A stretch of 64,000 nt of DNA from Kitasatospora purpeofusca. Its GTDB lineage: Bacteria; Actinomycetota; Actinomycetes; Streptomycetales; Streptomycetaceae. Below are positions 1-7,463 of the stretch, piece after piece. The notes beneath the pieces were generated by a model, which ran no database searches, was not told where the DNA came from, and worked only from the letters and a program-made list of their open reading frames with translations. The DNA lies in contig NZ_JODS01000008.1 in the NCBI RefSeq assembly GCF_000718025.1, forward strand, positions 62,001 through 126,000. The letters are read 5' to 3'. Within the stretch, counting starts at the first letter, position 1. Every line of letters begins with the position of its first letter. The translations under genes were made by a program, and so were the position numbers.

Positions 1-312
1 GAGCACCGCGGTGAACAGCGCGGTACCGAGCTGCGCGGCGACCAGCGTCGGCCGCCGTCCGATCCGGTCGCTCAGCACCCCGGCGACGAGCGAGGCGACC
101 GCCGAGCCCAGGCCGAACAGCGAGGCGACCAGCCCCGCGTAGGAGGCCGAGTAGCCCCGCTCGGTGGTCAAGTAGAGTGCGAGGAACGTGACCACGAACG
201 CGCCCAGCTTGTTGATCAGGGTGCTGGTCCAGAGCCACCAGAACTGCCGCGGCAGTCCGCTCATGGCTTCGGTGAGGGCTCCGACCACGCGGGCCGGGAC
301 GAAAACGGGCAT
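1..312 (-). CDS. MFS transporter, N-terminal part (runs off window edge)
   Basis: This partial gene encodes the first 104 residues of a major facilitator superfamily transporter, and its 3' part lies beyond base 1. The visible protein has a short cytoplasmic N-terminus, a first membrane helix (about residues 28-46) and a second helix rich in small residues. These are followed by the family signature loop LSDRIGRRP between helices 2 and 3, a G-x-x-x-D-R-x-G-R-R type motif that is diagnostic of MFS proteins. The ATG at 312-310 is taken as the start, but an internal ATG sixteen codons later is also possible. It is divergent from gpmA across about 150 bases. The substrate cannot be read from this fragment. 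Confidence 0.85.
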   Translation of the reverse strand, partial: MPVFVPARVVGALTEAMSGLPRQFWWLWTSTLINKLGAFVVTFLALYLTTERGYSASYAGLVASLFGLGSAVASLVAGVLSDRIGRRPTLVAAQLGTALFTAVL

Positions 313-447
313 GTGGGGGCTCCCGGGCAGGCGGCCGACCCCCGAGCACGCGGGCAGGACCGCTCGGCGGGAAGGTAAGTGTCACTGCTACGGGTCACAC
401 CTTACTCATCAGGGGGTCCGCCCACCAGGGGTTTTATCGGGCTCCAC

Positions 448-453
448 TAAGCT
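448..453 (+). promoter_or_regulatory. -10 element of gpmA, leaderless arrangement
   Basis: TAAGCT ends seven bases before the gpmA ATG and there is no Shine-Dalgarno sequence. Transcription would therefore begin at or next to the start codon. The same geometry recurs at many other genes in this window. Confidence 0.55.
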
Positions 454-460
454 GGGCGCC

Positions 461-1219
461 ATGGCTGACACGACGTACCGACTCATCCTGCTCCGCCACG
501 GCGAGAGCGAGTGGAACCAGAAGAACCTGTTCACCGGTTGGGTCGACGTCGACCTCAACGAGAAGGGCGAGAAGGAGGCCGCGCGCGGCGGCGAGCTCCT
601 CGCCGCCGAGGGCTACCTCCCGGACGTCCTGCACACCTCGCTGCTGCGCCGCGCGATCCGCACCTCGCAGATCGCCCTGGACAAGGCCGACCGCCACTGG
701 ATCCCGGTCAACCGCAGCTGGCGCCTGAACGAGCGCCACTACGGTGCGCTCCAGGGCAAGGACAAGGCCCAGACCCTGGCGGAGTTCGGCGAGGAGCAGT
801 TCCAGCTCTGGCGCCGCTCGTACGACACCCCGCCGCCGGTGCTGGCCGACGACTCCGAGTTCTCGCAGGCCGGCGACGCCCGTTACGCCGGGATCCCGAG
901 CGAGCTGCGTCCGCGCACCGAGTGCCTCCAGGACGTCGTCGAGCGGATGCTGCCGTACTGGTACGACGCCATCGTCCCGGACCTCGCCGCGGGCCGGACG
1001 GTGCTGGTCACCGCCCACGGCAACAGCCTGCGCGCGCTGGTCAAGCACCTCGACGGCATCTCCGACGCCGACATCGCGGGCCTGAACATCCCGACCGGCA
1101 TCCCGCTGGTCTACGAGCTGGACGCCGACTTCAAGCCGACCGTCCCCGGCGGCCGCTACCTCGACCCGGACGCTGCCGCCGCCGCGATCGAGGCGGTCAA
1201 GAACCAGGGCAAGAAGTAA
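461..1219 (+). CDS. gpmA: 2,3-bisphosphoglycerate-dependent phosphoglycerate mutase
   Basis: This cytoplasmic glycolytic enzyme interconverts 3-phosphoglycerate and 2-phosphoglycerate through a phosphohistidine intermediate. The 252-residue length is normal for the dPGM family. The N-terminus carries the RHGESEWN motif with catalytic His13, the middle has RRAIRTSQIA and LNERHYGALQG, and the C-terminal half has the second histidine in VTAHGNSLRAL. The ATG at 461 is chosen because family homology begins there and a TANNNT -10 box sits seven bases upstream. The longer upstream reading frame has no similarity to the family. A strong hairpin follows the stop, so the gene appears monocistronic. Confidence 0.97.
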   Translation: MADTTYRLILLRHGESEWNQKNLFTGWVDVDLNEKGEKEAARGGELLAAEGYLPDVLHTSLLRRAIRTSQIALDKADRHWIPVNRSWRLNERHYGALQGKDKAQTLAEFGEEQFQLWRRSYDTPPPVLADDSEFSQAGDARYAGIPSELRPRTECLQDVVERMLPYWYDAIVPDLAAGRTVLVTAHGNSLRALVKHLDGISDADIAGLNIPTGIPLVYELDADFKPTVPGGRYLDPDAAAAAIEAVKNQGKK

Positions 1220-1237
1220 CCCGGAACGGCCGTCGAG

Positions 1238-1273
1238 GGCCCCGCTCCCCGCTGTCGGGGGGCGGGGCCTTTC
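1238..1273 (+). terminator. Terminator hairpin after gpmA
   Basis: A 13-bp stem (1238-1250 with 1257-1269, one wobble pair) closes a six-base loop and is followed by TTTC. It lies 18 bases after the gpmA stop and insulates the LPMO promoter that follows. Confidence 0.75.
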
Positions 1274-1318
1274 GCGTTCAACTTCCCTGTGGTGACGGGG
1301 AGTTCGAAGCTCCGCAAA

Positions 1319-1361
1319 AGTGGTTCAGACCATTGACGGCCCCGGTGGCGGCTCCTACCGT
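1319..1361 (+). promoter_or_regulatory. LPMO promoter with overlapping DasR-type operator (dre)
   Basis: AGTGGTTCAGACCATT at 1319-1334 matches 12 of 16 positions of the DasR operator consensus ACTGGTCTAGACCAGT, as I recall it. Its last bases overlap a -35 box TTGACG (1333-1338), which is followed after 17 bases by a -10 box TACCGT (1356-1361). The spacing is ideal and the operator position suits repression. DasR is the GlcNAc-responsive repressor of chitin catabolism in streptomycetes, which fits the downstream chitin-oxidase gene. Confidence 0.7.
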
Positions 1362-1452
1362 GTGAGCACCGACCAGGCGCAGGCATGCCAAGCCCCCACG
1401 CGCGCGTGTCCGCGCTCGGCGGACTCTCCATCCACCCCCACGGAGGAGCACC

Positions 1453-2040
1453 ATGCGCACACGTCATGTCGTCGGAGCCGTGATCGCCGCCCTGTCGGTG
1501 CCGGTCGCGGTCGCCCTGCCGGCCCAGTCGCACGGCTACATCAGCACCCCGCCCAGCCGGGCCGCGCTGTGCGCGGCGGGCACCGTGAAGAACTGCGGCG
1601 CGATCCAGTGGGAGCCGCAGAGCGTCGAGGGGCCGAAGGGCTTCCCGGCCGCGGGCCCGGCCGACGGCGCGATCTGTGCCGGCGGCAACAGCCGGTTCGC
1701 CGAACTGGACGACCCGCGCGGCGGGGCCTGGCCGACCACCGCCGTCTCGGCGGGCCAACGGCTCACCTTCACCTGGAAGTTCACCGCCCGGCACGCCACC
1801 ACCGGCTTCAAGTACTACCTGACCAGGGCGGGCTACGACGCCACCCAGAAGGTCACCCGGGCCAACCTGGAGCCGACCCCGTTCCTGAACGTCCCCTACA
1901 ACGGCACGCAGGTGCCCAGCACCCTCAGCCACACCGCGACCCTGCCGAGCGGCCGGACCGGGCACCAGGTGGTCGTCGCGGTCTGGGAGATCGCGGACAC
2001 CGGCAACGCCTTCTACTCCTGCACCGACGTCAGGTTCTGA
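1453..2040 (+). CDS. Secreted AA10 lytic polysaccharide monooxygenase (chitin-binding)
   Basis: This is a single-domain copper enzyme that oxidatively cleaves crystalline polysaccharide, most likely chitin, outside the cell. Residues 1-26 form a signal peptide ending PAQS, so the mature protein begins with His27 (HGYISTPPSR). That N-terminal histidine plus His114 in TARHATTGFKYYLT make the copper histidine brace, and Phe187 in NAFYSC fits the axial aromatic position. The total length of 195 residues is normal for a module without an added carbohydrate-binding domain. A GGAGGA ribosome site precedes the ATG. The dre-like operator overlapping its promoter suggests control by DasR together with other chitin genes. 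Confidence 0.95.
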   Translation: MRTRHVVGAVIAALSVPVAVALPAQSHGYISTPPSRAALCAAGTVKNCGAIQWEPQSVEGPKGFPAAGPADGAICAGGNSRFAELDDPRGGAWPTTAVSAGQRLTFTWKFTARHATTGFKYYLTRAGYDATQKVTRANLEPTPFLNVPYNGTQVPSTLSHTATLPSGRTGHQVVVAVWEIADTGNAFYSCTDVRF

Positions 2041-2094
2041 CGCCGGTTGCCCCGGTGGACCCCGTCGGCGTTCCGGCGGTGAGGAGTCCGGGGC

Positions 2095-2122
2095 GCACGG
2101 CCGCCTCCCACGGCGGCCGCGC
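2095..2122. terminator. Possible bidirectional hairpin between convergent genes
   Basis: An inverted repeat with an eight-base core stem around a TCCCAC loop (2106-2111), extended by GCGC/GCGC past one mismatch, lies between the LPMO gene and the convergent small gene. It has no U-run, so a termination role is inferred from its position. Confidence 0.4.
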
Positions 2123-2184
2123 GCCCCGGAGCTCCGCGGCGGTACCGGGGACGGCTCCGGCGGAGCGAACGGGCCGGACGCCGC

Positions 2185-2361
2185 TCAGTGGCCGCAGCAG
2201 CCGCCGTCGACCCCGCCGCACTGGCACGGAGCGCCGGACTGGCAGCCGCAGCCGCAGCCCGGACCGCAGCCGCACCCGGCGGCGAGGACGGGAAGCAGTG
2301 CGGGGACGGGCGGTTCTACGGTGTCGGGAGCCGATGCCTGGCCGGTCGGGTTTGCCTTCAT
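2185..2361 (-). CDS. Small cysteine-rich protein, function unknown
   Basis: This reads as a 58-residue protein. The first half is Pro/Ala-rich, and the second half carries nine cysteines in about 30 residues, arranged as repeated CG and GC steps and ending GGCCGH. The start at 2361 is supported by a strong AAGGAGGGG ribosome site about ten bases upstream; an in-frame start further upstream lacks one. There is no signal peptide or membrane helix. The composition resembles metal-binding miniproteins, but I cannot name a family. The gene sits alone between the convergent LPMO gene and phoU. The well-placed ribosome site argues that it is real. Confidence 0.6.
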   Translation of the reverse strand: MKANPTGQASAPDTVEPPVPALLPVLAAGCGCGPGCGCGCQSGAPCQCGGVDGGCCGH

Positions 2362-2578
2362 CGCGCGGACCCCTCCTTCTGACGGGCACGCTTCGGTGCC
2401 CACGGGATCGAGTGAAACCGCCGACCGGAGGAGGCGTCAACAGGCGCGCGGTGGTGGGGAGTCCACGCTTGTGTGCTTCCCCACCACCCTCGGCCGGGGT
2501 TTACCCGTTCCCGGGGCCGGGCGCCGTCCGGGAGAGGAGTCCGGGACAGGCGTCCGGCGGGAGGCGTCCGGCGGGAGG

Positions 2579-3262
2579 TCAGTCGAGCTGGGCCGCGGCC
2601 TCGGAGGCGGCGACGAACTCGTCCACGTGCTCGCCGGTGACCAGGTACACCACGCGCTTGGCCACCGAGACGGCGTGGTCGGCGAAGCGCTCGTAGTAGC
2701 GGCCGACCAGGGTGACGTCCACCGCGGTCTCGATGCCGTGGTGCCAGCGCTCGTCGATGAGGTGCGCGAACAGCTCGCGGTGCAGCGCGTCGATCGCGTC
2801 GTCGTCCTGCTCCAGCTCGAGCGCCTTGTCGACGTCCTTGGTGGCGATCACCAGGCCGGCCTTGGCCACCAGCCGCTGGGCGAGCTGGCCCAGCTCCAGG
2901 ACGGTCGCGTGCAGGTCGGTCGGGACGGCGCACTCGGGGTAGCGCAGCCGCGCGACCTTGGCGACGTGGCGGGCGAGGTCGCCGCAGCGCTCCAGGTCGG
3001 CGCTCATCCGCAGCGAGGTGACGACGATGCGCAGGTCGGTGGCGACCGGCTGCTGGCGGGCGAGCAGGTCGATCGCCCGGTTCTCCAGCTCGTGGTGCAG
3101 GTCGTTGACCTTGCCGTCGGCGGCGATCACACTCTCGGCCAGCGCCAGGTCCGCGTCGAGGAGGGCGGTGGTGGCCCGCCCGAGGGCGGAACCGACCAGC
3201 CGGGCCATCTCGACCAGGCTGTCGCCGATCGAGTCGAGTTCCTCGTGGTACGCGTCGCGCAT
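2579..3262 (-). CDS. phoU: Phosphate transport system regulatory protein PhoU
   Basis: PhoU is a cytoplasmic all-helical protein that links the Pst phosphate transporter to the PhoR kinase and damps the phosphate-starvation response. The 227-residue sequence shows the two tandem three-helix PhoU repeats (roughly residues 10-100 and 115-210), with metal-binding E/D-rich motifs such as SADLERCGDLARH and VGRYYERFADHA. The ATG at 3262 follows GGAGAGAAC. It is divergent from phoR-phoP, and the intergenic region holds a PHO box, so PhoP probably controls both directions. The C-terminus is followed by about 220 non-coding bases before the Cys-rich gene. Confidence 0.96.
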   Translation of the reverse strand: MRDAYHEELDSIGDSLVEMARLVGSALGRATTALLDADLALAESVIAADGKVNDLHHELENRAIDLLARQQPVATDLRIVVTSLRMSADLERCGDLARHVAKVARLRYPECAVPTDLHATVLELGQLAQRLVAKAGLVIATKDVDKALELEQDDDAIDALHRELFAHLIDERWHHGIETAVDVTLVGRYYERFADHAVSVAKRVVYLVTGEHVDEFVAASEAAAQLD

Positions 3263-3464
3263 TGTTCTCTCCTCAGTAGCTGTGTCGGTGGCGGTGCCGA
3301 CCGGTCATCCGGTGCGACCGTCCGAACGGCGCACCAATGACCGCTGCTGGTGGCGCGCATCGTACGCGCGCACCCGGGGTGGCGGACGGCTGTTCGGCCG
3401 GGCCACCCGTCCCACACGGGCTCCGGCGCCCACTCTGGGCCGTCCGGGCGACCGTCCACGACCT

Positions 3465-3501
3465 GTCCGGTGAATCGGCAGCTACTTGAAGGTGAATTCT
3501 C
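3465..3501 (-). promoter_or_regulatory. PHO box (PhoP-binding direct repeats) between phoU and phoR
   Basis: Read on the minus strand, two ATTCACC cores lie exactly 22 bases apart (plus-strand GGTGAAT at 3469-3475 and 3491-3497). This fits three 11-base direct-repeat units with a weak middle one. Streptomyces PhoP binds 11-base units with a TCAC core, so the region probably serves PhoP control of phoU and autoregulation of phoRP. Confidence 0.7.
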
Positions 3502-3558
3502 GGCAACGCGTGGTCGATCCCTTGACCTGGCCCTGGGGGAGCGGCCGCATCGTGCGCT

Positions 3559-3564
3559 TAGGCT
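3559..3564 (+). promoter_or_regulatory. -10 element of phoR, leaderless arrangement
   Basis: TAGGCT ends six bases before the phoR ATG at 3571, and no ribosome site is visible. This implies a leaderless phoR-phoP mRNA. A TTGACC at 3522-3527 is too far upstream to be its -35 box. Confidence 0.55.
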
Positions 3565-3570
3565 GGCGCT

Positions 3571-4842
3571 ATGGACGTGAACGTGGCCGCCGCCGCTGCC
3601 TGCGCCATAGCCGGGCTCGGCGTCGGCCTCACGGCCTCGATCGCTTTCCGTTGGAGCGAGCGCGAGCAGGCGAAGGGCAGGTACAGCGGCACCAACCGGA
3701 ATCAGGGCCTCGGCCCCGCGCAGGAACCCCCGCTCCCGCCGGGCGTCGACACGGTCCTCTCCGTGCTGCGCTCCTGCGCGATCGTGCTCGGCGAGGGCGA
3801 CGAGGTGGTCAAGGCCAGCTCGGCGGCCTACGCGATGGGCCTGGTCCGCGGCGGCGCGGTCGCCCTGGACCAGCTGCTCGCGCTGGCCAGGGGCACCCGC
3901 CGGGACGGCGAGATCCGGCAGATCGAGCTGGAGCTGCCCCGCCCGGGCGCGGCCCGGGCCGCCGAACCGCTGGCGGTCTCGGTCCGGGTCGCCCCGCTGG
4001 GCTCCCGGCTGGTCCTGGTGCTGGTCGAGGACCAGACCGAGCGCCGCCGGGTGGAGGCCGTCCGCCGGGACTTCGTGGCCAACGTCAGCCACGAGCTCAA
4101 GACCCCGGTCGGCGCGCTCTCGCTGCTCTCCGAGGCGGTCGCCGACGCGGCCGACGACCCGGAGGCGGTGCAGCGCTTCGCCGGCCGGATGCAGATCGAG
4201 GCGACCAGGCTGGCCAGCCTGGTCCAGGAGATCATCGACCTCTCCCGGGTCCAGGACGACCGCCTGATGGTCGACCCGGAACCGGTCGCGGTGGACGAAC
4301 TGATCGCCGAGGCGATCGACCGCTGCCGCCAGCAGGCCGCCGCCAAGCAGATCCTGATCGCGGCCGGTGGCATCGCCGGCCTCTACCTGCACGGCAACCG
4401 GGGGCAGCTGGCCGCCGCGCTCGGCAACCTGGTCGAGAACGCGGTCAACTACAGCCCGCCCCGGACCAGGGTCGCGATCGCCACCCGCCGGATCTCCAGC
4501 GCCGCCGCCCTGGGCGAGGCGGACGGCGAACTCATCGAGATCTCCGTGACCGACCAGGGCATCGGCATCTCGGAGAAGGACCGCGAGCGGGTCTTCGAAC
4601 GGTTCTATCGGGTGGACCCGGCGCGCTCCCGGCAGACCGGCGGCACCGGTCTCGGCCTCTCCATCGTCAAGCACGTGGCCGCCTCCCACGGCGGCACCGT
4701 CTCGGTGTGGAGCGTCGAGGGCCAGGGCTCCACCTTCACCCTCCGCCTGCCCGCAGGGCAGGCCCCCGTGGACCGCCCCCTGGTGGGCGGAACCCCGCAG
4801 TCCCTGTCAGAAACAACCCCCCAGCTTGCCCCGGAGGCCTGA
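3571..4842 (+). CDS. phoR: Phosphate-sensing histidine kinase PhoR (SenX3-like)
   Basis: This is the membrane sensor kinase of the phosphate regulon. One N-terminal transmembrane helix (about residues 5-25) is followed by a short PAS-like region, a dimerisation H-box NVSHELKTPVG with phospho-acceptor His174, the N-box NLVENAVNYS, the G1 box DQGIGI, the F-box ERFYRVD and the G2 box GGTGLGLSIVKH. All catalytic motifs are intact. The 423-residue length matches actinobacterial PhoR/SenX3 proteins that lack a large periplasmic sensor. Its TGA is followed after two bases by the phoP GTG, so the two are co-transcribed and probably translationally coupled. Confidence 0.96.
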   Translation: MDVNVAAAAACAIAGLGVGLTASIAFRWSEREQAKGRYSGTNRNQGLGPAQEPPLPPGVDTVLSVLRSCAIVLGEGDEVVKASSAAYAMGLVRGGAVALDQLLALARGTRRDGEIRQIELELPRPGAARAAEPLAVSVRVAPLGSRLVLVLVEDQTERRRVEAVRRDFVANVSHELKTPVGALSLLSEAVADAADDPEAVQRFAGRMQIEATRLASLVQEIIDLSRVQDDRLMVDPEPVAVDELIAEAIDRCRQQAAAKQILIAAGGIAGLYLHGNRGQLAAALGNLVENAVNYSPPRTRVAIATRRISSAAALGEADGELIEISVTDQGIGISEKDRERVFERFYRVDPARSRQTGGTGLGLSIVKHVAASHGGTVSVWSVEGQGSTFTLRLPAGQAPVDRPLVGGTPQSLSETTPQLAPEA

Positions 4843-4844
4843 TC

Positions 4845-5537
4845 GTGACCCGAGTACTGGTGGTCGAGGACGAGGAGTCGTTCAGCGACGCTCTCTCGTA
4901 CATGCTCCGCAAGGAAGGCTTCGAGGTGGCCATCGCCGCCACCGGCCCCGACGCCCTGGAGCAGTTCGAACGGAACGGCGCCGACCTCGTCCTGCTCGAC
5001 CTGATGCTGCCGGGGCTGCCCGGCACCGAGGTCTGCCGCCAGCTTCGGGTCCGCTCCAATGTGCCGGTGATCATGGTCACCGCCAAGGACAGCGAGATCG
5101 ACAAGGTGGTCGGGCTGGAGATAGGCGCGGACGACTACGTCACCAAGCCCTACTCCACCCGTGAGCTGGTCGCCCGGATCCGCGCGGTGCTCCGCCGCCG
5201 CGGCGAGAACGAGGGCCCCGGCGACGGCGGCGGCCCCGGCGCCCTGGAGGCGGGCCCGGTCCGGATGGACGTCGACCGGCACGTGGTGACCGTGGACGGC
5301 GCCAAGGTCGACCTCCCGCTCAAGGAGTTCGACCTGCTGGAGATGCTGCTGCGCAACGCCGGCCGGGTGCTCACCCGGATGCAGCTGATCGACCGGGTCT
5401 GGGGCGCGGACTACGTCGGCGACACCAAGACGCTGGACGTCCACGTCAAGCGGCTGCGGGCGAAGATCGAGCCGGACCCGGGCGCGCCGCGCTACCTGGT
5501 CACGGTGCGTGGCCTCGGCTACAAGTTCGAGCCGTAA
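4845..5537 (+). CDS. phoP: Phosphate regulon response regulator PhoP
   Basis: PhoP is an OmpR-family DNA-binding response regulator that activates phosphate-scavenging genes and represses others. The receiver domain occupies residues 1-115, with acidic residues in VVEDEESF, phospho-acceptor Asp52 in LLDLMLPG, and the conserved Thr and Lys in MVTAKD and TKPYS. The winged-helix domain (about 130-230) ends VRGLGYKFEP, as is typical. The GTG at 4845 has GGAGG eight bases upstream and lies two bases after phoR. The 230-residue length is normal. A 15-bp hairpin ends the operon. Confidence 0.97.
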   Translation: MTRVLVVEDEESFSDALSYMLRKEGFEVAIAATGPDALEQFERNGADLVLLDLMLPGLPGTEVCRQLRVRSNVPVIMVTAKDSEIDKVVGLEIGADDYVTKPYSTRELVARIRAVLRRRGENEGPGDGGGPGALEAGPVRMDVDRHVVTVDGAKVDLPLKEFDLLEMLLRNAGRVLTRMQLIDRVWGADYVGDTKTLDVHVKRLRAKIEPDPGAPRYLVTVRGLGYKFEP

Positions 5538-5578
5538 ACCGGCCGGTCGGCGCAGCGAGCCGGCCCGAAGCCCAGGCG

Positions 5579-5616
5579 AACGCCCCCTCCGGATCCTTCC
5601 GGAGGGGGCGTTCCCC
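5579..5616. terminator. Strong terminator after phoP
   Basis: A perfect 15-bp stem (5579-5593 with 5598-5612) closes a TCCT loop and is followed by CCCCTTG. It lies between phoP and the convergent lipoprotein gene and could serve both directions. Confidence 0.8.
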
Positions 5617-5693
5617 TTGTACGGCCCCGTGTGAGCGGCTCGGTACGAGCAGCCCTGTACGAGCGAGCGGCCCCGGGTGCCCGGGGCCGTGAC

Positions 5694-6308
5694 TCAGTGG
5701 GCGGCCGGAGCGGTCGTACCCGTGGCCGGGGCGGCCGGGGTGGTGGCGCCGGTGGCCGGGGCGGTGGCCTTCGGCGGCACGGCGGCCGGGGCGGCGGTCG
5801 GGCCGTAGCCCTTGTAGAGGCCCTTGTTCGGGCTGACCTGGGCCTCGGCCTCGACCTTGTCGCGGTTCTTGAACGCGAACGAGGCCGGCACGTAGCCGCC
5901 GACGCTCACGGTGGTGGAGGCGATCTTGGCGGTCGGGGCGCCCGGGCCGCCGAGCAGCAGCGCGCCGCCGGCCGGGACGACGATGGCGGGCAGCGCGGCG
6001 CCCTTGTCGTCGGCGAAGGAGGCGGTCGCCCCGGTGCCGACGGTGATGGACTGCAGCTCGATCGCCTCGGTCCCGCTGTTGCTGATGTTCACCGTCACGT
6101 TGGCGGGGCCGGTGTGCTCGCCGGAGGACTCGTCCCCGGTGACCACGACGATGTTGTTCAGGCGGATGTCGGTGCCCAGGGTCGCCGACGCGTTGTCGGG
6201 CTTGACCTCCAGGGTGGCCGGGGTGTTCCCGGCGGCACAGGAGGACAGCGAGGCGATGGCGAGGGCGGCGATGGCGGCGATGCTGCCGCGTCGAAGGCTG
6301 CGGCTCAC
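5694..6308 (-). CDS. Secreted lipoprotein, DUF461/PCuAC-like
   Basis: The 204-residue product begins with a lipoprotein signal peptide whose lipobox is LSSC, with the lipidated cysteine at about residue 24. The following 110 residues form a beta-rich domain with segments such as NIVVVTGDESSG and NVTVNISNSGTEAIEL, reminiscent of the DUF461/PCuAC-like copper-chaperone fold of actinobacterial lipoproteins. The His-Met copper ligands of true PCuAC proteins are not obvious, so a copper role is not established. The C-terminal 40 residues are low-complexity Ala/Pro/Thr. It is convergent with phoP and divergent from carD. Confidence 0.75.
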   Translation of the reverse strand: MSRSLRRGSIAAIAALAIASLSSCAAGNTPATLEVKPDNASATLGTDIRLNNIVVVTGDESSGEHTGPANVTVNISNSGTEAIELQSITVGTGATASFADDKGAALPAIVVPAGGALLLGGPGAPTAKIASTTVSVGGYVPASFAFKNRDKVEAEAQVSPNKGLYKGYGPTAAPAAVPPKATAPATGATTPAAPATGTTAPAAH

Positions 6309-6721
6309 GGCGGCGGCTTCTCCTAGGTCACGTGTCGATAGGTCAGGTTCAGATTATCGACCACGCTTATGCCGTCCTCACGGGGTGGTCCCTTCGGGTC
6401 ACGATCCGCCCGTCCCGCCCTCCGGACGGCGGCATGTCCGCGTGTTCAGGTCAATCATCGACCAAGATCGGATCACGATCGGGAAACGGCCCGATAAACG
6501 GTGAAAACCCAAGATCCAATCATGGTTTCGGGAGCGTTGCCAGAGGTTTCGGCAGGCAGTGGAACCGCCTCCGACCTGCGGGAAGCCCTCCTCGAACACC
6601 GGTCGCAGCACGTCATGGGGGTCCTTGTCAAGCCCCGAGACCGGCCCTGACCTGCGAAAACGCCCTTCGGGTGCGCCGAAAAGCGTGTTATTCTGGAAAG
6701 CCACGGAAGGGGTCCTGTCAC
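6309..6721. promoter_or_regulatory. Divergent promoter region, lipoprotein gene / carD
   Basis: This 413-base gap contains no convincing gene. Close to carD it holds a good promoter: TTCGGG at 6666-6671, 17 bases, then TATTCT at 6689-6694. Further left, a small hairpin (6478-6483 with 6490-6495) sits in a run of GATC-containing repeats. The lipoprotein promoter must also lie here but I could not fix it. Confidence 0.6.
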
Positions 6722-7204
6722 ATGACGTTCAAGGTTGGCGACACGGTGGTCTACCCCCATCACGGGGCCGCGCTGATCGAGGCCATCGAAATTCGCCAGA
6801 TCAAAGGTGTGGACAAGACCTACCTGGTGCTCAAGGTGCAGCAGGGAGACCTGACGCTCCGCGTGCCCGCCGAGAACGCGGAGTTCGTCGGCGTGCGCGA
6901 TGTGGTCGGCCAGGAGGGTCTGGACCGGGTCTTCGAGGTGCTTCGCGCACCGTACACCGAAGAGCCGACCAACTGGTCCCGTCGCTACAAGGCGAATCTT
7001 GAGAAGCTCGCCTCGGGTGACGTTATCAAGGTCGCCGAGGTTGTGCGCGACCTCTGGCGTCGCGAGCGCGAGCGCGGCCTCTCCGCAGGTGAGAAGCGCA
7101 TGCTCGCCAAGGCGCGCCAGATCCTCGTCAGCGAGCTCGCGCTGGCGGAGAACACCAACGAGGACAAGGCGGAGACGCTGCTCGACGAGGTGCTCGCCTC
7201 GTAG
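6722..7204 (+). CDS. carD: CarD-family RNA polymerase-binding transcription factor
   Basis: CarD binds the RNA polymerase beta subunit and stabilises open complexes at rRNA and many other promoters. The 160-residue protein has the N-terminal Tudor-like RNAP-interaction domain (residues 1-55, starting FKVGDTVVYPHHG) and a C-terminal helical DNA-binding domain (about 65-160) with WSRRYKANLEKLASGD and a basic RRERERGLSAGEKRML stretch. The ATG at 6722 follows GGAAGGGG. Homologues are essential in mycobacteria. The next gene, ispD, lies 259 bases downstream, an arrangement widely conserved in actinobacteria. Confidence 0.96.
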   Translation: MTFKVGDTVVYPHHGAALIEAIEIRQIKGVDKTYLVLKVQQGDLTLRVPAENAEFVGVRDVVGQEGLDRVFEVLRAPYTEEPTNWSRRYKANLEKLASGDVIKVAEVVRDLWRRERERGLSAGEKRMLAKARQILVSELALAENTNEDKAETLLDEVLAS

Positions 7205-7253
7205 CGGCCGTCCGCTCCACAAAACGCTCACAGCGCCCGATGCCGGCGCGCCG

Positions 7254-7277
7254 CCCACCGGACCTACGGTCCGTGGG
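7254..7277 (+). terminator. Possible hairpin terminator after carD
   Basis: CCCACCGGACC and GGTCCGTGGG form an imperfect stem (one bulge) around TAC. There is no U-run. It lies 50 bases after carD and may separate it from ispD. Confidence 0.4.
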
Positions 7278-7463
7278 TGGTGCAGTGGCACTTCGGGCGC
7301 TGAGGCGTGTCCGGACGACGCCCCGCACCCGGCGGCCCGGTCGGCCTCGGGTCTGCATGACCGTTTCTGCTGATCTTGCGGGCGGAAGACGGTGGTGCTT
7401 CGGAAGGGGTCCGCGCCCGTCGTGCACGCCATGGCCATACCCACTTCGCCGAAGGAGTGAAAC

